From: Piromyces finnis
Taxonomy: Eukaryota; Neocallimastigomycota; Neocallimastigomycetes; Neocallimastigales; Neocallimastigaceae
Direction: 5' to 3'
DNA: 64,000 bases
NCBI GenBank assembly: GCA_002104945.1
Contig: MCFH01000003.1
Coordinates: 558,001-622,000 of the forward strand
Part shown: piece after piece, positions 1 through 15,027 of the stretch
How the letters are laid out: each line of letters starts with the position of its first letter
Position numbering within the stretch: the first letter of the stretch is position 1
The notes under the pieces: model-generated
Told to the model about the DNA's origin: nothing
Databases searched by the model: none
The model's input: the letters and a program-made list of their open reading frames with translations, nothing else
Position numbers and translations under genes: made by a program

Positions 1-1071
1 TTTTAAAAATAATTATTTCCTTTTTACTATTTATATTCTTAATTATTCTTAAAACAACTTTTCTTTTACTCTTTTCTGTTTTTATAATTTTTTTTTTTTT
101 TAAATGGAATGTTTAATTTTTTTTTAAAAAATTAATAATTAAATATAAAAATAATGAGAGGAAATGATTGGCTAATTCAACAAACAATTAATCATTTTTT
201 CTGGATCAAAAATAAATAAATTTATTACAATTAATGATTTATGTAGATGGATTGTACATAAATGTAAAAATTCAATATAATAAATATTTTTTTTAAAAAA
301 AGACATACTTTTTGGTGTGTGTGTTAAAATTGTTAATAAATAGATAGATAGATTTTGATTTAATAAAAACTAATAATGGGATTTTCTTTGAAGTATATCC
401 ATTTATTTTTTAAATAGTGTTATAAATTTGATCTATTTGTATATTTCCTCTATATTGATATTTATCTTCTTTTATTTTGTTAATAATTTTCAATAGCATT
501 TTAAAGAAATTAATAAAAAATTTGTATTTTTTTAAATAATTTAATATAAAAATATAAAATATATTTTTTAACCTCTATATCATAAAAATGATTTTAACTT
601 TTTTGTTATTGTTATTTTTTTATATTTTTTTTATTAATGTTTTTATTTTATTTTTTTTTTTGTTATTGTTTTTAATTTGACTTTTTTTTTTTGTTATTGT
701 TGTTGTTGTTAGTGTTGTTATTAATTTTTATCAAAAAGGAATAATTAATCTAAATTAATATAAAAGAAAGACAAACTTTAAATTATAAAAAATTTCAATA
801 AACTTTAAAAACTATTTTCATCAATTTTTCACAGCAGTAAAACCTTAAAAATCATTATTCCAAAAAGTTTTATTACACTATTTTCATTCAAACTTACACT
901 TTTATTTTTTAATATTAGTGAACAATGATAGTAGTGTTTTAATAAAATTATTGTTTTCTTATGAATTAAATTATATAATAAATACATATATATAACCAAC
1001 AATAAAAAAGTTTAAGCAAACAAAAAAATAATAATAATAATAATATTATTCCAAACTTATAATTTACAATA
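1..1071. other. A/T-rich intergenic DNA
   Basis: Homopolymer T and A runs and short TTG/TTA repeats fill this stretch. The only short open frame with an ATG near its start (about 153-220, 22 codons) has no recognisable content. I see no gene. The last 200 bases are probably the promoter and 5' UTR of the downstream ODAD4 gene. Confidence 0.6.
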
Positions 1072-2694
1072 ATGACAGAAATAGATACTAATCCAAATAA
1101 AACTACTATCATTGATGAAGAATTTCATTGTGAATTAAATTTTCATTCCCTTTTTGCTGAAGGTTCAAATTTAACACGTCAAGGAAACTATATTAAAGCT
1201 ATTGATGCATATACAAAAGTAAATTAAAATAAAATATACTTATAATATTTATATTTATAATTTTTTTAGTTAAAATAAACCAGGTTTTGTTTTAAGGCTA
1301 ATTAAATACTATTTAAATATTATTTATCTTTCTATTTTTAAATATAAAAAGGCATTATCTATACGATATGAAGACAAAAATAGTTTAGTAGCAAGATCCT
1401 ACTGTTATTTACAAAGTGGTGATATAGAAAATGCCTTAGATGATGCTAATACTGCTCTTAAAAATGATAAAGACTTTCCAAAGGTATATCTATGAATTTA
1501 ATATTATAATTTATAATTTAATTCAATATTTAGTCAAAGATTATAATTAATATTACTTTTTAATTTAAAAAGGGTATCTTAAGAAAAGCAGAAGCATTAT
1601 ATGCTCAAGGTGATTTCGAAATGGCTTTAGTATACTTTCATAGAGGTAATAAATTACGTCCAGAAATTGAAGATTTCAGACTTGGTATACAAAAATCTAA
1701 AGAAGCAATTGATAATTCCATTGGAGGTATGTTAAAATAATATAAGATCTTTTTTTTTTTTTAAAAAAAAAAAAAACTAAATATAATGCATTTTTATATT
1801 GAAAAATAATAATTAAATTCATTTCATTTTTTTTAAATATATATATTAATTCATAAATGCCTTTTTTTTTCCCCTCATTTTCATTAATAGATCCAAAATT
1901 ATATAAGATCCCAGACTTTAAAAAAGAAAAAGATGTATCACCAACATCTTCACATATACCTTCAACAGCAAAGTTAAAAAATTTATCAGGCAGAGAAAAA
2001 ATACTTTTAGAAAAGAAAAAAAAGAAAGAAGAAAATATGAATATAAGAAGATTACTTGGTGAATTATATGAAGATAAAAAATATTTCGAAATGTTAAAAA
2101 ATGATAAAGGTATTAAAAATGAAATTAGCTTTTAAAAGAGATAATGATCTACTTTCATAATATAATTATATTTATTTTTAAGAATATTTAAATATATTAC
2201 TAATATAATAATAAAAATTAATTTAATATGCCTATTTATTTATTTTTGTATTATAAAGATTTGATAGAATTTCCAAATGATGAAATTCAAGGAATTATTG
2301 ATCAAGGCTTAGAATTTTTAGAAAGTAGAACTGAATTTTGGCGACAACAAAAACCAATTTATGCTCGTAAAAAGGAGCATAGTCAACGTGAAGCAAAAAG
2401 AATTTACTTACAATATAAAAATTATATTTCTAAAAAGGAAAAATTATCTCAAGAAAAAAAGAATAGTGAAATTGAAAAACCTGTTAAATATAAAAGACTT
2501 TATCCACCTCAACAAAAAAATGTTATTACTTCTGTTGGACTATCAAAAAAGTAAATATTATTATTAATAATAATTATATTTTTTTTAAAAAAAAAAATAA
2601 AAAAAAGTATTAAATAAAAAAGGATTTATTTATAAAAATTATAAATATTAATATATCTTTTTTAATATATAATATAATATAATATATAAATTTA

Positions 2695-2726
<32 letters not shown>

Positions 2727-5700
2727 GACTTAAAACTCAAAATGAAGAAAGTACAAATATTGAAATTATAAATAAATATTTTTTAATTTTATATTCAGGT
2801 ATTAAAATGTTTATTTAAAAATCTTATAGTTCTTTAACACACACGCATATAAATATATTGACATCTTAAATATTCATTTCTCTCTTTTTTTTCCTCTAGA
2901 TATTCAAAATAGAAAATTTGAAAAAGCTATTACAGTTGGTAATGAATTTTCTGAAAAATTAAATAAAATGAATGAAATTCCTGATAAAAATAATGTATTA
3001 TGTAATTATTATAACAGTATGGGTATATGTTATATGGAAACAAAACAATATAAAGAAGCCTTTGATTGCTTTAAAAGAGGTAATTTTATCTATAAAAAAA
3101 TAAGATAAATGATTTTTAAGTTATATATTTTTTAAAAAAAAAAAAAACAGCTAATATTAATTTTTTTTTATAAAGATTTAAATATTGCTAAAGATGGACT
3201 TTTAAGTGAATATTATTCACGTGCTTTAGGAAATATTGGAAGAATATATATCAAAATGAAATTGTATAATGAAGCCATACAAGTCTGGTCTGAAAAATTA
3301 GAAATTATTAGTAATTATAAACAAGAAAAATATTTAAATGAATCAGAACTTACTGAAGAAGAAAATGAAAAATTAAAAACAAAAGATATTGAAATGGCTT
3401 GGCTTAATCATGATATTGGCCGTTGCTACTTAAATTTAGAAAATTATGAAAAAGCATTAGAGTATGGTAAAACATCATATCAAATTGCTCAATCAATTAA
3501 TAATCCTAATTGGATTTTAGCATCTCGCGCACTTTGTGGTCAAACTTATAGTAATTGTTTTTTTTTTTTAATTTATTTATTTATTATTATTATTATTGCT
3601 GTTTTTGTTGTTAATATTTTTTACTATTAAATGCCAATAATATAATATTTTTCTACAAGAAAAAAAAAAAAAAACTTTTTTTTTAAAAATTAATTTGATG
3701 TATATATATATTTATTAAAAAAAATTATTTAAATATAAACTTTTTTTTATTAGCCCGATTAAATGATTATGAAACAGCATTAGAATATTATGAACTAGCA
3801 TTAGAAACTGCTAAAGAATTAAATGAACAAGAAGGAATTAGATGCTTAACAATATCTATTGAGAATATAAAAGAAAGATTGAATAGTACTGGTGATGATT
3901 ATACCAAGGAAAATAATGATGAAACTATTGAAAATAACAGTGATGATGAAAAAAATCAAAATACTAATGAAAATGATAATATTGAAATTGATAATGATAA
4001 TGAGAACATCAGTGTTGATAACAATGAAAATAATGATAAAGACTATGAATATGAGGATGATTTTAATGACATTCAAGAAAAAGAAGAATTACCTCAGGAT
4101 GTTGAATTAAATAATGAAGTACTTAATGATAATAATAATTTTGATCAAGATCAAAATAATATTAATGAAAAGCATATAGAATTTAATGAAGAGGATAATG
4201 TAAATGATAATAGAGATGACAATTTTATACAACAAACAGATAATAATAATACTATTGATGATGAAAATGAAGGAAAAGAAGAACATCCGTTTGAAAACAG
4301 TTATCATGAAGAATTTGCTAAATATAACGAATTCAATAATGATTATATTAGTGATACAAATGATTTCTTTGACAATTTCAATACAAATAACGGTTTTTCA
4401 GAGACAATTAAGGAAGAAAATAATGAAACAAATAATAATGATCTACAAGATCCTATGAGTAATTTCGATATTCCATCTATTAAGCCAGAAGAGAGTACCA
4501 AAAATGAATTCACCGAGGATTATAACCTTGACAATGAAAACTTAAATAATAAATTAGATGCAATAAAATTAGAATTAGAAGAAGAGATTATAAAAATTGA
4601 TGAAGTGGAAAATGAAATGTTATCAAATAATGAAGAAGAAGAAGGTACTGTTGATAAAGAAAAAGAAGCTGAAAATGAAAATCCTTTAGCTGATGAAACT
4701 CGGAATGAAAAAGAAGATATAATTAATAAGGAAATAATAATAGAAGAAGAAAAGACCGCTAATCAAGAAAACTTTGTCAATGAAGAAAATCAAATTGATG
4801 AAGAAAACCCAATAAATGAAATAAATCAAATTAATGAAAAAGGAAATGTTGAAAACGAAAATAAAAATATAATAAACGAAGAAACAACAATTGAAAATGA
4901 AGAAGACATTAAAAAAAATATTGAAGAAGAAACACCATTAAGTAAATCTGATAGTGTAAAAGATAGTACTAGTAATCTTTCTAAGAGTAAGACAACAAGT
5001 AGACCAGCAAGTGTCAAAAATAGTCAAGAGAATATAACAGAACCAACTGAAAATGAAATACCATCAAGTAGACCTGCTAGTGTTAAAAATAGTCAAGAAG
5101 AAATAGCAAAAGTGGTTGAAAAAGAAATTTCATCTAGTAGACCAGCAAGTATTAGAGGTAGTACAGGAAGTCTTATTAAAAGTAAGACAGAAAGTAGACC
5201 AGCAAGTGTTAGAGGAAGTACAATAAGTCTTTCTAAGAGTAAGACAACAAGTAGACCAGCAAGTGTCAAAAATAGTCAAGAGAATATAACAGAACCAACT
5301 GAAAATGAAACATCACCAAGTAGACCTGCTAGTGTTAAAAATAGTCAAGAAGAAATAGCAAAAGTGGTTGAAAAAGAAATTTCATCTAGTAGACCAGCAA
5401 GTATTAGAGGTAGTACAGGAAGTCTTTCTAAGAGTAAGACAACAAGTAGACCAGCAAGTGTCAAAAATAGTCAAGAGAATATAACAGAACCAACTGAAAA
5501 TGAAACATCACCAAGTAGACCTGCTAGTGTTAAAAATAGTCAAGAAGAAATAGCAAAAGTGGTTGAAAAAGAAATTTCATCTAGTAGACCAGCAAGTATT
5601 AGAGGTAGTACAGGAAGTCTTATTAAAAGTAAGACAGAAAGTAGACCAGCAAGTGTTAAAAACAGTCAAGAAAATATAGTAGAAACAACTGAAAATGAAA

Positions 5701-7676
5701 TACCTGAAAATGAAACACCATCAAGTGTCAAAAATAGTAAAGAAAATATAACAGAAACAACTGAAAATGAAATACCATCAAGTAGACCTGCTAGTGTTAA
5801 AAATAGTCAAGAAGAAATAACAGAGGTAGTTGAAAGAGAAATTCCATCAAGTAGACCAGCAAGTGTAAGAGGTAGTACTAATAGTCTTACAAAAAGTAAG
5901 ACATCAAGTAGACCAGCAAGTATTAAAGGTAGTACAGGAAGTCTTACCAAAAGTAAGACAACAAGTAAGCCAGCAAGTATTAAGAATAGTCAAGAGAATA
6001 TAACAGAAACAACTGAAAATGAAACATCATCAAGTAGACCTGCTAGTGTTAAAAATAGTCAAGAAGAAATAACAGAGGTAGTTGAAAGAGAAATTCCATC
6101 AAGTAGACCAGCAAGTGTAAGAGGTAGTATTAGTAGTCTTTCTAAGAGTAAGACATCTAGTAGACCAGCAAGTATTAAAGGTAGTACAGGAAGTCTTACC
6201 AAAAGTAAGACAACAAGTAAGCCAGCAAGTATTAAGAATAGTCAAGAGAATATAACAGAAACAACTGAAAATGAAACATCATCAAGTAGACCTGCTAGTG
6301 TTAAAAATAGTCAAGAAGAAATAACAGAGGTAGTTGAAAGAGAAATTCCATCAAGTAGACCAGCAAGTGTAAGAGGTAGTACTAATAGTCTGGCAAAAAG
6401 TAAGACAGCAGCAAGTAGACCAGCAAGTATTAAAGGTAGTACAGGAAGTCTTACCAAAAGTAAGACAACAAGTAAGCCAGCAAGTATTAAGAATAGTAAA
6501 GAGAATATAGTAGAAACAACTGAAAATGAAATACCTGAAAATGAAATACCATCAAGTGTCAAAAATAGTAAAGAAAGTATAACAGAACCAACTGAAAATG
6601 AAATACCATCAAGTAGACCTGCTAGTGTTAAAAATAGTCAAGAAGAAATAACAGAGGTAGTTGAAAGAGGAATTCCATCTAGTAGACCAGCAAGTGTAAG
6701 AGGTAGTACTAATAGTCTTACAAAAAGTAAGACATCAAGTAGACCAGCAAGTATTAAGAATAGTAAAGAGAATATAGTAGAAACAACTGAAAATGAAATA
6801 CCTGAAAATGAAATACCATCAAGTGTCAAAAATAGTAAAGAAAGTATAACAGAACCAACTAAAAATGAAATAACATCAAGTAGACCTGCTAGTGTTAAAA
6901 ATAGTCAAGAAGAAATAACAGAGGTAGTTGAAAGAGAAATTCCATCAAGTAGACCAGCAAGTGTAAGAGGCAGTACTAGTAGTCTTGCAAAAAATAAGAC
7001 AACTAGTAGACCAGCAAGTATTAGAAGTAGTACAGGAAGTCTTACCAAAAGTAAGACAACAAGTAGACCAGCAAGTGTTAAAAATAGTCAAGAAGAAATA
7101 ACAGAAATAGTTGAAAGAGATATTCCATCTAGTAAACCAGCAAGTGTAAGAGGTAGTACTAGTAGTCTTTCTAAAAGTAAGACATCTAGTAGACCAGCAA
7201 GTGTAAGAGGTAGTACTAGTAGTCTTTCTAAGAGTAAGACATCTAGTAGACCAGCAAGTGTAAGAGGTAGTACTAGTAGTCTTTCTAAGAGTAAGACATC
7301 TAGTAAACCAGCAAGTGTAAGAGGTAGTACAGGAAGCCTCGCTAGAGTTAGGACTACCAGTAGACCAGTTAGTGTTAAAAATAGTAAAGAAAATATAACT
7401 GAAGCAACGAAAAATAATCTTGAGAATACTGTTGATGAGCCTTTAATAATGCCTCAAGTAAATACAGAAATAACCGAGAATGATACATCAGTTATACCAA
7501 TCGAACCAATAACAGAAGCCGTAGCCGAAACAATTACAGAAGTGGTCAATGAAACTGTTAATGAAATTACAAAAGAAGAAATAACAGAAAATCTCAGTGA
7601 ACCAAATAAAGAATTCGAAACAAAAATTGAAAATACTGAAAACAATGATATCATAACGGAAAATACTACAGAATAA
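1072..7676 (+). CDS. ODAD4: Outer dynein arm docking complex subunit 4 (TTC25-like TPR protein) with giant repetitive tail
   Basis: Nine exons: 1072-1218, 1352-1483, 1573-1726, 1891-2109, 2259-2550, 2728-2798, 2900-3079, 3176-3550 and 3754-7676. All have GT..AG borders and sum to 1830 codons plus stop. Residues 1 to about 565 align from memory with animal TTC25/ODAD4. N-terminal TPRs (GNYIKAIDAYTKAL, GDFEMALVYFHRGN) are followed by RRLLGELYEDKKY and FWRQQKPIYAR, which are close to the human protein, and then a second TPR set (IGRCYLNLENYEKALEYG). In animals this protein helps anchor outer dynein arms on axonemal microtubules, so here it should act in the zoospore flagellum. The tail is acidic (Asn/Glu/Asp-rich, about 566-920) and then highly repetitive (about 921-1735). 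Start: first ATG, with a TPR beginning shortly after it. The family assignment is strong; the tail's function is unknown. Confidence 0.88.
4945..7385 (+). repeat. Degenerate coding tandem repeats (Ser-Arg-Pro-Ala-Ser units)
   Basis: Inside the last ODAD4 exon, blocks built on SSRPASVKNSQE, SSRPASVRGSTSSL and SKSKT recur dozens of times, with some long stretches almost identical at the DNA level (for example 5230-5420 against 5420-5610). The units are Ser/Arg/Lys-rich with interspersed TEVVE/TENEIP acidic patches. This suggests recent expansion by unequal exchange or replication slippage. The R-P-A-S core looks like a basophilic kinase site, which is inference only. Confidence 0.9.
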
Positions 7677-9737
7677 AAAAAAATTATAATAAATAATACA
7701 TATACATATTTTTTTATGCATTTATATTAAAAAAAAAAAAAAAAAGTAATTCTATTATTTTATTATTTTTTATTTAATATATTAATGTAATTATAAAATT
7801 TTTATGAATATAAATATTATATAAATATTTTTTTAATATACAAAAAGAACCATTTTACATTTTAGTTTAATCATTATATATATACATATGTATATATGTA
7901 TAAATATATATGTATATTAATGCTATTTAAAATTTATACATATATATATATAACTTTAATAAATTTGTGATAATATTTTATAAAATGACATTATAAAATA
8001 TATATATATATATTATTATTATTATTATTATTATTATTCATGATTTTTCATATTTTTTTTCATTTAGGAAATACGTTTAGATGTATTGGAATTTTTAATA
8101 TTACTGAATTAATAATTCAACATTTAATTTGTGCTTTTTTTTTTTTTTTTTTGATTCTAATGTTTAAAAAATTGTTTTTTATGCATATGCATATTTTTTA
8201 TTTAAAGAATTTAATATATACAAAAAATAAATAAATAAATAAACGAGGTAATAAAAAAAAGTTTTAGTTTAAATAACCCATCGAAAATCAAAGGTTTAAT
8301 AAAAAAAAAAAAGTTTGTTAAAAGGTATGTGAATTTGCTGCCTTATTTATCCTTCAAAAAGTTGATGTTGATTTTTCTTTGTACAACACTACCTAACAAT
8401 AAAGTTATTTCTTTGATGAAAGTTTCCTAGAAATTATAAACTCTTTCAATTTTTTTTTTTTTTTCCTTTCTTCTTTTGTAACCTGTTAATTTATAAAATT
8501 TAATAGTACCATCGTTTTTTATTATTTATTTTACCAAATAAAGAAAGTTTTTGTGTTTTTTCATTTTCTTTTTTTTTTTTCCTTTTTTTTTTTTTTTTTT
8601 TTTTTACCAAATTTGGTATAAATTCTATTTAATTTAAACGATAAAAATTTTTAAATCTTTTTTCATATAAAAACCATCATTTTCTCCTCTTTTTTTTTTT
8701 TTAAATTTTTTTATTTTTTATTTATTATTTATTATTGGTGTTTTAAATTATAAAATAAAAAATTTATGAAATGTAGGTGTAGTAGAAATAAAATTAAAAT
8801 GTTGTTAATGAAAAAATATATATAAAAAAATTACAATAAGAAAATTATTGCTACCCAAAAAAATATTAATAAAACAATAAACATAAAAAAATCTAATTCG
8901 ATTGAAACTTTAAAAGAAAATATAAATTTGTTAGGTTCAGAATTGAAAAAAAAAAATCTTGATTTGTAATAGGTTGTTTTTTTTTTTGCTATTTAAAGCA
9001 TCTACTCAAAAGAACTATGATTATTTCATTAAATAACTTTTAATATCATTCATCCATGGGTTTTGATTATGGTTTTTCTTCATAAAATGACTTGATTCAA
9101 TTTTTTTCTTTTTTTTTCCTCAAAAAAAAAATAAAAAAAAAAAAAAGACTTATATAAATTTTTTACTTTTTTTTATTTTTCTTTTTAAACTATTATTCGT
9201 TATAAAAATTTATGTGTATATTATTATTTTATAATTTAAATAACAAATAATAATTCTTATTTTATATACAAATATAATAGATACTAGTAGGTGAAATTTA
9301 TATCACTTTTTTGTTATATAATGTGTATTTTTTATATCTCATTTTCTGAGAATATATTTCCTAAAAATAAAATAAAAGAAAATTTTCTTCGACTTGTCTT
9401 TTTCCCTAAACACTATTTTTATAAAATATAACACTTTCTTTTATATCCGTATTGTTGAATTATTTCATTTTTCTTGTTTGGATGTGATTTAATTGTATGA
9501 TCAATCATTTTAATTGAAATAGTTTTGTTCTTTGGATTTAGGTTTATTATGAGTTTTAAATATTATGTAATTTATGATATTTCATTTTAATGATAATAAT
9601 TGTTAGAAATTTTTTTCAATAAAAAAGAACGTTCTTATGTTTTATTTTTCTCTTTTTTGTTTTCTTAAACTAGATTTATATATATTATTGATATTATTGA
9701 TATTTTAAATTATTGAATGAAATATTCTTCAAATAAT
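7677..9737. other. Convergent intergenic region between ODAD4 and PAB1
   Basis: This holds the 3' ends of two convergent genes. It contains TA-dinucleotide runs around 7880-8010, an ATT tract at about 8010-8037 and many T-runs. Open frames here are short and low-complexity (for example about 8040-8234), with no protein character. No gene is supported. Confidence 0.6.
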
Positions 9738-11737
<2,000 letters not shown>

Positions 11738-14504
11738 TTTCTATTAAAAATAATTAAATTATTTATAAATATTATATTAATACATTTTTAAGTTTGATTT
11801 ATCTTTTTTTTTTTTCCCATTTATATTTAAATCACATTCAATAAAGACTTTTCAACTTTTATAAACCATAGTATATATATAATTTTTCATTTTATTTTAA
11901 ATTTATTACTAATTTTATTTATTTAATTTATTATTAATTTTTTATACTAATGACTATATTTTAATATTTCTTCCATTAAGGGTTATATTTCTTTAAAAAA
12001 AAAAAAGAATCTTCATTTATTTGTTTATTTATTTACATAAAAACTAGAATCAAATAAACATATTTTTGAAAATATACAATTAATAAATTATTATTTATAT
12101 ACCTATTTATTTAATAATTTCCTTTTTATAAAAAGTATAAATAAGGTGTATATATGGGTGTGTGTGAAAGTAATGAGTAGTGTTTTTTTTTTTTAGTTTT
12201 TTTATATTTTACAATTTTTTTTGGTCTTTTTTTCTATAAAAAATATTTCTTTGTTTTTTAAAAGAAAAAAAGTATTTTTTTTATCGATTTTTAATTTTTT
12301 TTTTTTTGTTTTTTTATATATAAATGAATAAAATTTGAAAAAAAAAATAAAATAAAATTAATGCAACAACAATTAATTTATTTTATTTTTTGTTTGGTGC
12401 TAAAAAGTTTCCTTTTGTTAATTGTTTAAAAAAGAGTTAAAGGAAAAAAAAGAAGAAAAAAAAAGAAAAAAAAATAATAAATAAAAAAAAATATAATTTA
12501 TTAATAAAAAAAAAAAAACTTTAATATATTAAAAATGTAGATTTACCATTTAGTTGAAATCTTATAATTTATTTATTTTATAATTATTTATTCATTAATT
12601 AATAAAAGAAAAGATGGTTTTTTATTAATAATTTATTTAATTTTATATTAAATTCATCCATTACTATTTAAAAAATGGATTGTCATTTTTAATGAATTGT
12701 TATTATTTAATATATATTATATATATTACAGTATAATTAAAATATATTAAATAATTTCAATAATTTATTTACTTGTTTATTTACATAATAAATTAAAATG
12801 ATTAATTATTTATTTAATTTATTATTTATTTATTCATTTATTAATTAATTTATTTATTTATTTATTTATATATTGAAAAATAAAGTTTTTCTACCTAAAA
12901 TAAAAAAAAGTTAATGACTTTAATTAATTAGAAAATTTTGTTGTATTAAATATATTTATTGATGATAAACAAAGAGTATAATCTAATATATTATTATATA
13001 TATTATTAAATATATAAATATATATTAGAAAAAAAACTAGAGGCTTAAATTGAATTAGCGTATCAAATTAAACTACGAAAAATTATTATTTAAAAAAATA
13101 CTATAGAATTAATATTATTATATTTATAAATACAATTTAATAATATATTGATATTGTATACAATATGTAATACTGATTTATAAATGTATACAATTAATTT
13201 ATTCTTAATAAAGATTAAATTAATTTTGCCAACTACAATTACAACTTTAGTTACATTTTATTAATGTATACAAATACACTTAAAAATTAATTAAACCATT
13301 TTATTATGGAAAAGCACACTTTATACGAAAGAAAAGAAAAAGAAGGAAGGAAGGAAGGAAGAAAGAAAAGGATGAAAATAAAAGTAATGATAGAATTTAT
13401 GTTTTAAAAATGAATCATAAAATCCGTATAAATGCAAACATAAATTTGTTTAATGGTTTCCATAATAAAAACGGTATAGCCATACTATAAAAATAATTAG
13501 TAGTAAATAATAAATTCCATAATAAAAGTTTTAATTAACCTATCTACTGAACATAATAAAATTATTTTTATTATATTCAATAAACAAAAAGATTACTTTA
13601 GAATTAAAAATAAAAAAAAAAAAAAGATGATAGTTTTATTTAAAGAAAGAAAGAAAACATTCCTATTTAAATATTTAAAAAAAAAAAACTATCTTGAAGT
13701 ATTAAAAAAAAAAAAAAAGAATTAGTATATTAATTTTACAATATTGGGATTTATAAATATTCACATAAAAAATATTAATATTTATTAAGTATTTAATACT
13801 TTAATAATTAATAGAGAAAAAATTAATTTTATAAATATAAAAAAAAAAAATTCAAAATCCGTTCATTTACAACTACTGTTACAACCACAAATTATGGAAA
13901 AAAAAAAAAAAAAAAAGAATTATGATTATTATAAAGTTTTTTTCTTTTTTTTAAAAAAAAAAAAATAAACAAAAAAAAAAAAAAGTAAAATATAAACTTC
14001 TGTAGAAATGGAATCTTAATTTTTTTTTTTGTGTAAAATTTTTTGAATTATTTTTTTTAAAAAGAATGAAAAAAGGGTTAAATTTATTTTATAAATGTGG
14101 TGGTTACCAAACCAAAATTCAAAAACTTTTCAAAGAATTTGTTTATGGCAAAGTTTTTTTTATTTTTGTATATTTTATTTATCAAACTTTATCTTAACCT
14201 TATTTATTTAATTAAAAAAAAAACATAAAAAAATATCACTAAAAATTAAATTATTGTAAAGTATGTTATTAGGAGTACAAATAATAATTAGGATTTAAAT
14301 AGTATTGTTATTGTTATGCCAAAAAGAATAAATATCTATACGTTATTCCAGTTTTAATTTGAATAACGTATAGATATTTATGGTTAACTATAATAATGAT
14401 AAATAAATAAATAAAAAAAAACAGGGTTTTATAATATGATTCTTTTTATTTTATTTTATTTTTTGTATTTTATTTTTATTATTACAATTTTATTATTATT
14501 GTTA

Positions 14505-14535
<31 letters not shown>

Positions 14536-15027
14536 GGTAAAAGTAATATTTGAAAATAGATTTATTTGTGCTTTTCAAATATTTTTTTTATAGATTATGT
14601 ATGTATATATTTATGAAACATTTTATTTTTAAATGTTCATAATTAATAATATTATTAACGATTAAATTATGATGAAATTGATTAATGCTTTTAATTTTTT
14701 TTTTACCACTTTTACTATTTGGTCTTATTATTATTTATAAACGATAAATATAAAAAAGTTTTTTTTTTAAAAAAAAATTAAATTATCGTTATTCGAAAAC
14801 CATACATTTCTCCCCATAATGATATATAATATGAATTTGATGAAATCACACACACTCTTTTTTTAATCATTCATTATATTTATATATATTTGAATTCTAT
14901 TAGGTTATATCAAGGTTTATACATATAAATGAGATAATGAATGAATGAATGGAATGTAAGAAAAAAAAAAAAGTTTTTTTTTTCTGTTTGTTTGTTTTAT
15001 CTATTTTGAGTTTTGGATGAATTATTG
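11738..15027. other. Long A/T-rich intergenic region
   Basis: 3.3 kb upstream of PAB1 and downstream of the UBC6-like gene. It holds poly-A/T runs, TTTA repeats and GGAA repeats (about 13345-13362). There is a perfect 16-bp palindrome at 13151-13166, with the TGTATAC core recurring nearby, and a 21-bp inverted repeat at 14328-14381. No open frame looks coding on either strand. Confidence 0.55.
14328..14381. repeat. Perfect 21-bp inverted repeat with 12-nt loop
   Basis: Arms 14328-14348 and 14361-14381 are exact reverse complements (core ATATCTATACGTTATTC). They are separated by 12 nt. The arms contain CG and are not simple repeat, so they stand out from the A/T background. I saw no target-site duplication beside them. 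It could be a MITE relic, a small hairpin RNA or a protein-binding site. Confidence 0.85.
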
